From Lamprocystis purpurea (GTDB lineage: Bacteria > Pseudomonadota > Gammaproteobacteria > Chromatiales > Chromatiaceae), in assembly GCA_020718945.1 (NCBI GenBank), contig DYRB01000204.1, forward strand, positions 1-5,922: 5,922 nucleotides of DNA, given 5' to 3'. Within the stretch, counting starts at the first letter, position 1. Each line of letters begins with the position of its first letter. Of this stretch, positions 1 through 5,922 are shown piece by piece. A program made the position numbers and the translations under genes. Below the pieces are notes generated by a model. The model did no database searches, was not told the DNA's origin, and saw only the letters and a program-made list of their open reading frames with translations.

Positions 1-58
1 CGCGCCAGTTCAGGCTGATGAAGGAAAACATGCGGTGCTCGATCTTGGTCCACTTTAG
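1..58 (-). mobile_element. Remnant of an ISAzo13-family transposase gene
   Basis: The residues KWTKIEHRMFSFISLNWR on the minus strand resemble the ISAzo13-type transposase signature (W-N/T-K-I-E-H-R-x-F-S-F-I-S-x-N-W-R-G). The E would be the third member of the DDE triad. The fragment enters directly from the mod reading frame. No IS terminal inverted repeat or transposase N-terminus lies between them, so the upstream part of the insertion sequence is missing. This suggests deletion or recombination after an insertion rather than an intact IS. The remainder would lie left of the window. Confidence 0.65.
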
Positions 59-142
59 GTCCTCCAGCAGGATGCGCGGCTCCAGCCGCGGCCGGTTCTC
101 TTTGCCGATCCAGGTCAGCTCCAGTTTCTGTTTGGTGGTCAT
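1..142 (-). pseudogene. Type III-like DNA methyltransferase (mod) N-terminus fused in frame to an ISAzo13-type transposase fragment; partial at left edge
   Basis: The frame opens at an ATG at 142-140 and stays open to the window edge (47 codons). The first ~28 residues (MTTKQKLELTWIGKENRPRL, then EPRILLED) match, from memory, the conserved start of site-specific adenine methyltransferases of type III restriction systems, which precedes the DPPY catalytic core. After LED the sequence changes to KWTKIEHRMFSFISLNWR. This resembles the motif around the last acidic residue of ISAzo13 (Rhodopirellula-type DDE) transposases, normally well inside the C-terminal third of that protein. The switch lies at about 56-60. 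The start is only 7 bases after the stop of the upstream GmrSD-like frame, so the two were probably co-transcribed. No methyltransferase catalytic motif is present in the visible part, so the gene cannot encode a working Mod unless the core resumes to the left. Family calls rest on motif recall. Confidence 0.7.
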
Positions 143-149
143 CGCGGTC

Positions 150-470
150 CTAGGCGAGCTGAGCGATGCGCCAGACTGAGGTGGCCTGGCTGGCCATCCT
201 CACCTGGCGGGCGGCGACGCGCTCCGGCGTCCATTCGGCGCAGTCTTGTGCTATCTGACGGGTGATCGCGAAGCCGCTCTGCTCGTACGCGGCGCGCTTG
301 GCGGCGTAGGCGGCATTGCCCAGGTCCCGGTTCACGCTGGCCTGCATCAGGGTCATGTTGCCCAGGCGATAGGCCAGGGACTCGGCCTCCTCGTCCGTGA
401 AGCTGTCCCAGCCCGACTGGGGGTTCTGGGGCAGGACGTGCTCAAGGGCCGTTCCCATGTCATTACCCAT
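150..470 (-). pseudogene. DUF1524 (HNH-like nuclease) C-terminal fragment of a GmrSD-like restriction protein
   Basis: This holds the detached C-terminal domain of the gene whose N-terminal part is at 541-2211. Typical DUF1524 features are visible: EHVLPQNP (the His of the nuclease motif), a following tryptophan, YRLGNMTLM, and NRDLGN followed by a KRAAYEQS segment, ending in WRIAQLA. In GmrSD-type enzymes this domain cleaves DNA while DUF262 binds and hydrolyses nucleotide. The gene-derived part is 150-443 (97 codons plus stop). The first nine codons, from the ATG at 470, come from inserted sequence. That ATG, and a second at 458, could in principle restart translation, but the only upstream purine-rich bases (TGAG, GAAG) are weak ribosome sites. 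Most likely it is the broken-off tail of a pseudogene. A separately translated nuclease subunit is possible but unproven. Confidence 0.8.
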
Positions 471-717
471 ATCTCATGAATCTTCTCACGGAGACACGGA
501 GACACGGAGAAGAGGCCATTAACAACAGGGCCTTACATCTTTAGCTATCAGGCTTGGACCATCGCCGGGAGCCGGCCGGGCAGGCTCTTGCGCGATGCCC
601 CAGTCGATGCGGGGCAACTCGTAGCGGATGTCCATTGTTGTTTTTTCGGTATTTCCTTCTTCGTGTCTCTGTGTCTCCGTGCGAGATATTCTTTTTCCAG
701 ATATGGGTAAAGGTATG
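457..717. mobile_element. 261-bp MITE-like element with long imperfect terminal inverted repeats and an 11-bp target duplication
   Basis: The two ends are imperfect inverted copies of about 65-80 bp (roughly 457-524 and 636-717). They share the 12-mer TTACCCATATCT (463-474; complement at 699-710), a CACGGAGACACgGAGACACgGAGAAG-like tract (488-513; complement near 659-682) and the inner motif AACAACA. The element is flanked by a perfect 11-bp direct repeat, GGGCCGTTCCC, at 446-456 and 718-728, as expected of a target-site duplication. It is visibly more AT-rich than its surroundings. It encodes no transposase, so any movement would depend on an enzyme elsewhere. Translated fragments such as HGDTETRRR at its ends resemble a dispersed repeat that appears in many misannotated proteins. 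It interrupts the GmrSD-like gene. The class of element is not identified. Confidence 0.75.
519..635 (-). CDS. Doubtful 38-aa ORF filling the centre of the inverted-repeat element
   Basis: An ATG at 635 opens a frame reading MDIRYELPRIDWGIAQEPAR and then 18 further residues, ending CC before TAA at 521-519. It occupies almost exactly the unique core between the two inverted repeats, which is the main reason to record it. No good ribosome-binding site is visible: an AAGGA lies about 18 bases upstream, too far. I do not recognise the peptide. It may be chance, or a remnant of captured sequence. Confidence 0.15.
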   Translation of the reverse strand: MDIRYELPRIDWGIAQEPARPAPGDGPSLIAKDVRPCC

Positions 718-2211
718 GGGCCGTTCCCTCACCCGCCCTCTCCCAGAGGGAGAGGGAGAATTGGAGCGCGCTCCCGGCGCGACTTTCTCGGCAAGGGTGT
801 CGCTGGTGAAGTCGTAATCATGTTCGGGCACCAGATGTTTCTCCAGGGCGCAGAGAATGTAGCGGGCCACACGGTTGTTGCGGGACTGAGTGGTGCGGAT
901 AGTCTTGTCGGCAAAGGCGGTGCGAAAGGCGGCATCGTTGGGGTAGATACCGGCCATGGCGGAAAGGGCCGGGCCAAGACCCGGGATCTCGCCGCGGGCA
1001 ATGCGCTCGGCCACCGCGTTGTAGGTGCGTTCCTGCTCGGCAGTGCCATAGCCGCAGATGACGTTGTAGCGCAGGGGGATGACGACGCAGGCACGCTGCA
1101 GACCGGCGAATTCACCTTCCGTGAAGGCCCGCATGGCCGCGAGCAGGAGGGGGAAGGGCTGGCGGACGTTGAAGGTGCGCAGGGTCCCGGCCAGGCCTTT
1201 CAACTCCCGCGACCAGTCGGAGACCTCCGGGGAAGACAGGGCCAGATAGGTGTCCAGATCCAGTTCCATATCGCGCAGGAGGGCAAAGACCGCGTCCCGG
1301 GTACGGACCTGGCCGCGAATAGTCGTGAACAGTTCGGCCTGACGGGTGAAGGCGCGGCGACTGTTCCAGTGCACCCGCAGGAAGTCGGGGAAGCTCTCCG
1401 CCCCCAGGCGGCCGACCATGGACTCCCAGCGTCCTTCCAGGGTGCGCAGCTCGTGGTCGTTCTGTCCGTGCCGATCCAATACCGAAAACAGATAGTTCTT
1501 GAGCAGGTCAGTGGCGGAAAGCCGCACCCCGCGGGCATTGAGGGTCTCGAAGACCTTGTAGGCGTTGAGCTCGTCGGTGACGGTGATGACGGTGAAAAAG
1601 AGCCGGTCGCTCAGGTCTTCGGCAAGCTGCGCCAGGCGCCTACCCTGGTCCCCGGGCTCTTGCCTCACCAGTTCGCCAATGCGTTTGTCGAACCACTCGA
1701 ACGCCTGGCGCAACAGGTGTTCGGAGGCGCGAAACCCGCGCCGCGGCAGGTGTCCCAGGGGGACAAGGAAATCTTGGAAATAACTGTTGTTGTTGCGGTT
1801 CAGGACGAGCTTGGGGCGCGAGACCAGGGTAACGGGGTCGAGATAACCTATGTAGGTCTGCCGGATCTGGGTAAGCCTCTGGCCGTTGGCGTCTGACTCC
1901 TTTCCTGCATCGACCAGCCGTTGCAGGTGTTTGAGGATGGCCAGGATGATGATGGTGACGGTGGTCAGGCGCTGCTGTCCGTCGATGACCTCGAAGGTCT
2001 TGTCGTCGGGGGATTGAAGCACGAGGTAGCCCATGTAGTGGGCCGGCTCCCCATCGGGTTGCAGGGTGCCCTGGAGGTCCAGCCACAGGTCCTCCCATTC
2101 CTCGTCGGTCCAACTGTAATCGCGCTGGAACCGCGGGATGCGGTAGCTCAGGCCGTTGCCGATGAGCTTGCGGAAGGTGTTGTTCTCAGTCTTGAAATTG
2201 GTGGCGGCCAT
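541..2211 (-). CDS. Truncated GmrSD-like type IV restriction protein: DUF262 domain intact, DUF1524 nuclease replaced by repeat-encoded tail
   Basis: The start is the ATG at 2211, preceded by GGAGG with a 4-base spacer. DUF262 (GmrS-like, ParB/Srx-type nucleotide-binding fold) is clear: IPRFQRDYSW at residues 25-34, the DGQQRLTT motif at 77-84, and FETLNARGVRLSATDLLKNY at about 221-240. The family uses this domain to bind and hydrolyse NTP while the C-terminal DUF1524 domain cuts modified or foreign DNA in the cytoplasm. Here the genuine sequence ends at D471-T472-L473. The rest of the 556 residues is translated repeat: a palindromic repeat (SPSPSGRGRVRE) followed by the inverted-repeat element (HGDTETRRR). 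The nuclease domain continues out of frame at 443-150. The gene follows the thioredoxin gene by 81 bases and precedes the mod start, so it was probably part of a restriction-modification operon. A truncated product would lack nuclease activity. Confidence 0.85.
   Translation of the reverse strand: MAATNFKTENNTFRKLIGNGLSYRIPRFQRDYSWTDEEWEDLWLDLQGTLQPDGEPAHYMGYLVLQSPDDKTFEVIDGQQRLTTVTIIILAILKHLQRLVDAGKESDANGQRLTQIRQTYIGYLDPVTLVSRPKLVLNRNNNSYFQDFLVPLGHLPRRGFRASEHLLRQAFEWFDKRIGELVRQEPGDQGRRLAQLAEDLSDRLFFTVITVTDELNAYKVFETLNARGVRLSATDLLKNYLFSVLDRHGQNDHELRTLEGRWESMVGRLGAESFPDFLRVHWNSRRAFTRQAELFTTIRGQVRTRDAVFALLRDMELDLDTYLALSSPEVSDWSRELKGLAGTLRTFNVRQPFPLLLAAMRAFTEGEFAGLQRACVVIPLRYNVICGYGTAEQERTYNAVAERIARGEIPGLGPALSAMAGIYPNDAAFRTAFADKTIRTTQSRNNRVARYILCALEKHLVPEHDYDFTSDTLAEKVAPGARSNSPSPSGRGRVRERPHTFTHIWKKNISHGDTETRRRKYRKNNNGHPLRVAPHRLGHRARACPAGSRRWSKPDS
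718..797. repeat. Palindromic (REP-like) repeat inserted in the GmrSD-like gene, with a 6-bp duplication
   Basis: Two palindromes lie side by side: CCCTCTCCC-aga-GGGAGAGGG (736-756, a perfect 9-bp stem with a 3-base loop) and GGAGCGCGCTCC (763-774, a perfect 12-bp palindrome). This resembles a dispersed intergenic repeat of proteobacteria whose translation gives SPSPSGRGRVRE. CAAGGG occurs at 792-797 and again at 443-448, just beyond the nested element, and looks like its target duplication. Net insertion without the nested element is 77 bp, not a multiple of three, so this event alone would have frameshifted the gene. Confidence 0.75.
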
Positions 2212-2292
2212 GATGCCTCCGCTAGAGCAGGAACCAGCGGACGGTGAAGAGGGTGAGATCCATAACTCGCTAGCTTGCCCGGGCGGCAGTCC

Positions 2293-3465
2293 CTAGTCCA
2301 TCAAATCGACCTCGAAGCCACGGGCCTCCAGGGCGGTGCGGCGGGCTTCAAGATAGCGCTGAAAATGGGGCTGCCGAAGATAGGCCCCGGTGGCCACATA
2401 GTCCAGGGCCCCGTGGATGTGGAAGGCCTTGAGGAAACCGGCGGTGCGGAAGACCTCCAGACCCTGGGCGTCGAAGAAGACCAGGGACGGGGTGTACTCG
2501 ATGCCCAACTCCGTGGACCAGTCCTTGAGCGGCAGTTCCCGCCCGTCCGGGGTCTGTACCGGCTCCCCGGACCAGGCGTTGACCACGGCGGCGTCGAGCC
2601 CGGTGAGGGACCAGGCGACGGGGAGCCGCCTCAGTATGTCCTGGTGCAGTTCGTCGCATGCGGCGCAGACGGGCTGCTCGAAGAACACCACCAGGGGCCG
2701 ACCGATCCCAGCCCGGGCCAGGCGCAATGGGGCGGTCAGAAAACCGCCCTCGGCGTGGAGCTTGCCGGCGGCGGCCTGAGGGTCGGCGGCCAGATAGAAG
2801 GCCTGGAAGCTCTGGCCCTGCTGCTCCCGGCGCTGGGCCACATAGTCCAGGGCGATGCGCAGACGATGGGGAGGGAAATAGCCGTCGATACGCAGCACCT
2901 CACTGCCCCGCTCGTCGAGCAGCAACAGGGTCGGGGTGAACTGGACCCGAAGCCCGGCGGCGAATCCCTTCTCGGTGGTCTGGACGCCGTCGAAGCCGGT
3001 GACCTCCCGGTCCCCCCAGAGGTTCAGGGCCAGGACATCGAAGGCGCCCCGGGTCTGGTCGGCGATGGCCTGGTCACCGAACCCCTCCCGCAGCAGCTTG
3101 GCGCAGTAGGGGCAGCCATCCTGGTAGAAGTAGAGCATGACCCGCCGCCCGGCGGCGGCGGCCTCGGCGACGTCCTCCCGGATATCCAGAAACGATTCCT
3201 TGAACCAGGCCGGTTTATCCTCGTGGCCCGGGTTGACCAGGCCCTGGGCCAGGCTCCCATCCGGGGCCGCGGCCGTGGCCGACCCCGGCAGGAGTTGGAG
3301 CAGGGTGAAGGCCAGGGTGAGAGCGAGGGTAAGCGACGGTTGAAGAACAAGCGATACGTTCTGGACCGGGGGACGGGCCTCTGGCCCGTCTGGCGGGCGG
3401 GACGCCCGCCCCCCAGATGTCTCAGTTGTTTCTGAACTGTTCCTAAGGGCAGGCAGATGACACAT
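2293..3465 (-). CDS. Exported protein with two thioredoxin-like domains (CPYC and CAAC)
   Basis: From the ATG at 3465 (upstream GAGGTG, 7-base spacer) the product is 390 aa. Residues 44-60 are hydrophobic (SLTLALTLAFTLLQLLP) and are followed by an AxA-like cleavage site (GSATA/AAP), suggesting export to the periplasm. Domain 1 has VMLYFYQDGCPYC with CPYC at 118-121 and the cis-proline region FTPTLL. Domain 2 has LVVFFEQPVCAAC with CAAC at 267-270 and cis-proline YTPSLV. Both domains could therefore do thiol-disulfide exchange. SoxW-like or DsbC/D-partner roles are possible, but the substrate is unknown. The start is uncertain. The ~43 residues before the hydrophobic stretch are largely encoded by a twin-hairpin repeat and do not look like a signal-peptide n-region. 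An upstream TTG at 3552 would add 29 equally unlikely residues. A basic n-region (FFNRRLP) occurs in a different frame starting at TTG 3350, which may mean a small frameshift. The domain call is firm; the N-terminus is not. Confidence 0.8.
   Translation of the reverse strand: MCHLPALRNSSETTETSGGRASRPPDGPEARPPVQNVSLVLQPSLTLALTLAFTLLQLLPGSATAAAPDGSLAQGLVNPGHEDKPAWFKESFLDIREDVAEAAAAGRRVMLYFYQDGCPYCAKLLREGFGDQAIADQTRGAFDVLALNLWGDREVTGFDGVQTTEKGFAAGLRVQFTPTLLLLDERGSEVLRIDGYFPPHRLRIALDYVAQRREQQGQSFQAFYLAADPQAAAGKLHAEGGFLTAPLRLARAGIGRPLVVFFEQPVCAACDELHQDILRRLPVAWSLTGLDAAVVNAWSGEPVQTPDGRELPLKDWSTELGIEYTPSLVFFDAQGLEVFRTAGFLKAFHIHGALDYVATGAYLRQPHFQRYLEARRTALEARGFEVDLMD
3372..3410. repeat. Twin perfect hairpins (REP/BIME-like) over the 5' end of the thioredoxin gene
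   Basis: There are two adjacent perfect 8-bp stems with 3-base loops: GACGGGCC-tct-GGCCCGTC (3372-3390) and GGCGGGCG-gga-CGCCCGCC (3392-3410), separated by one base. The geometry and sequence resemble dispersed intergenic repeats. No T-run follows on either strand, so it is not a standard terminator. It lies inside the nominal start region of the thioredoxin-fold gene and probably displaced or obscured the native start. Confidence 0.75.
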
Positions 3466-3500
3466 GGTCGAACACCTCGGGACTAGCGAGTCGGCAGGGA

Positions 3501-3520
3501 CCGGGGGGCGGCGCCCCCGG
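3501..3520. repeat. GC-only hairpin in the divergent intergenic region
   Basis: CCGGGGG (3501-3507) pairs with CCCCCGG (3514-3520) around a 6-base loop. It may be another copy of a small dispersed palindrome or a local structure in the leader of the thioredoxin gene. No terminator-like T-run accompanies it. Confidence 0.5.
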
Positions 3521-3617
3521 GGTACGCGGATCAGGGTCCAGCAACGCCGCAAGCGAGCTTAACACCGCCACGCACCCCACCAAACCCGCCTGGTCCAAGG
3601 GTGTCACCGGGGCCCCT

Positions 3618-3645
3618 TGCGCCATTTGTTGCGAATGCCTATCAT
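3618..3645 (+). promoter_or_regulatory. Candidate hemP promoter with an overlapping Fur box
   Basis: TGCGAAT-G-CCTATCA (3630-3644) matches the 7-1-7 Fur consensus TGATAAT-N-ATTATCA at 10 of 14 positions, five in each half. A possible -10, TATCAT (3640-3645), lies 16 bases from a possible -35, TTGCGC (3618-3623), so a bound repressor would cover the -10. hemP genes are commonly iron/Fur-regulated, which makes the position credible. The promoter boxes themselves are weak. It lies about 80 bases upstream of the hemP start. Confidence 0.4.
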
Positions 3646-3723
3646 CCAGCGCATCGAGGATGCTGCCCTGGGCCCTGCCCCGCAGCCCTCAAACCCCTTC
3701 CCCATTCGTCACCGGAGACCGCC

Positions 3724-3909
3724 ATGACACCGCCTCTATCGCCCAGCGTTGCCGTTTCGGATCGCACCCAGTCCCCCCAGGCACAGGAGCCCCGGCGGGT
3801 CCCAAGCCAGACCCTGCTGGGCGGCGGCCGGCGCCTGATCATCGACCATGGGGGCGCGACCTATACCCTGCTGCTGACACGGAACGACAAGCTGATCCTG
3901 ACCAAGTAG
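3724..3909 (+). CDS. hemP: Hemin uptake protein HemP
   Basis: This is a 61-residue protein starting at the ATG at 3724, preceded by GGAG with a 6-base spacer, and ending at TAG. The C-terminal half carries the HemP family pattern: SQTLLGGGRRLIIDHGGATY followed by LLLTRNDKLILTK. The family ends almost invariably in LxLTRxxKLILTK. The N-terminal ~27 residues are a low-complexity Pro/Ser/Gln stretch. Small HemP proteins accompany haem/siderophore uptake genes and, in some bacteria, act as regulators needed for haem-receptor expression. Here no TonB-dependent receptor follows: the next gene is a GH13 amylase on the same strand. HemP may therefore be a stand-alone iron-responsive gene. Confidence 0.88.
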   Translation: MTPPLSPSVAVSDRTQSPQAQEPRRVPSQTLLGGGRRLIIDHGGATYTLLLTRNDKLILTK

Positions 3910-4003
3910 CCCGGCAGGCGGCACCAGCCCTGCCCTATGGTCATGCCATCGCCGCCTCTTTCGTGTTAGAACGGCACCCAAAGCCAACCTTGGGAGCCGC
4001 GCC

Positions 4004-5922
<1,919 letters not shown>

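Noticed and set aside
488..513. Short tandem GAGACACG tract as a CRISPR or phase-variable repeat
   Set aside because: There are only about three imperfect units without spacers, and the same tract recurs inverted at 659-682 as part of the terminal inverted repeat.
628..1896. Plus-strand open frame of 422 codons opposite the DUF262 gene
   Set aside because: It is an antisense shadow: it runs through the repeat insertions and has no recognisable domain, whereas the minus strand has clear DUF262 motifs.
2212..2292. 13-codon frame (MDLTLFTVRWFLL) just upstream of the DUF262 gene, considered as a leader peptide
   Set aside because: It is very short, has no ribosome site, and has no attenuator-like structure around it.
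3372..3410. Twin hairpins as a transcription terminator
   Set aside because: Neither strand has a T-run after the stems, and no gene ends next to them.
2275..3435. Plus-strand open frame of 386 codons opposite the thioredoxin gene
   Set aside because: It is antisense to two good thioredoxin domains and is Gly/Gln/Glu-rich without motifs.
3443..3625. Minus-strand 60-codon frame (MAQGAPVTPLDQAGLVG…) with a short hydrophobic stretch in the divergent intergenic region
   Set aside because: There is no ribosome site before the ATG, it crosses the GC hairpin, and it overlaps the start of the thioredoxin gene in another frame. I cannot separate it from chance in GC-rich DNA.

Overview
This is a GC-rich window, probably from a gammaproteobacterium. 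The HemP homologue, the double-thioredoxin exported protein and the high GC would fit a purple-sulfur-bacterium-like (Chromatiaceae) genome, but that placement is an inference from overall impression and not from a marker gene. The window is an accessory region with two halves transcribed away from each other from a control region at about 3466-3723.

Left half, minus strand, read from 3465 down to 1. First comes a predicted exported protein with two thioredoxin folds (CPYC and CAAC active sites). Its 5' end is confused by a twin-hairpin repeat. Next is a GmrSD-like (DUF262 + DUF1524) type IV restriction gene that has been broken. Last is the first ~28 codons of a type III-like DNA methyltransferase (mod), joined in frame to the C-terminal part of an ISAzo13-type transposase that runs out of the window. 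This looks like a decaying restriction-modification island.

The break in the GmrSD-like gene can be reconstructed base by base. A short palindromic repeat sits between 6-bp direct repeats (CAAGGG at 443-448 and 792-797). Nested at the edge of that repeat is a 261-bp element with long imperfect terminal inverted repeats, flanked by an 11-bp perfect direct repeat (446-456 and 718-728). Removing both, with one copy of each duplication, restores a continuous reading frame across the DUF1524 motif (…SDT-LEHVLPQNP…) and gives a 570-residue protein of normal architecture.

Right half, plus strand. A small hemP gene (61 aa) lies behind a possible Fur-box/promoter overlap. A 94-bp gap follows, then a large GH13 alpha-amylase-family gene with an N-terminal CBM26-like starch-binding module and no visible signal peptide. 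It stays open to the right edge (at least 639 codons). Its four GH13 motifs and catalytic triad are intact.

No rRNA, tRNA or CRISPR array was seen. The most interesting material is the nested, datable insertion series at 443-797 and the mod::transposase chimera at the left edge.
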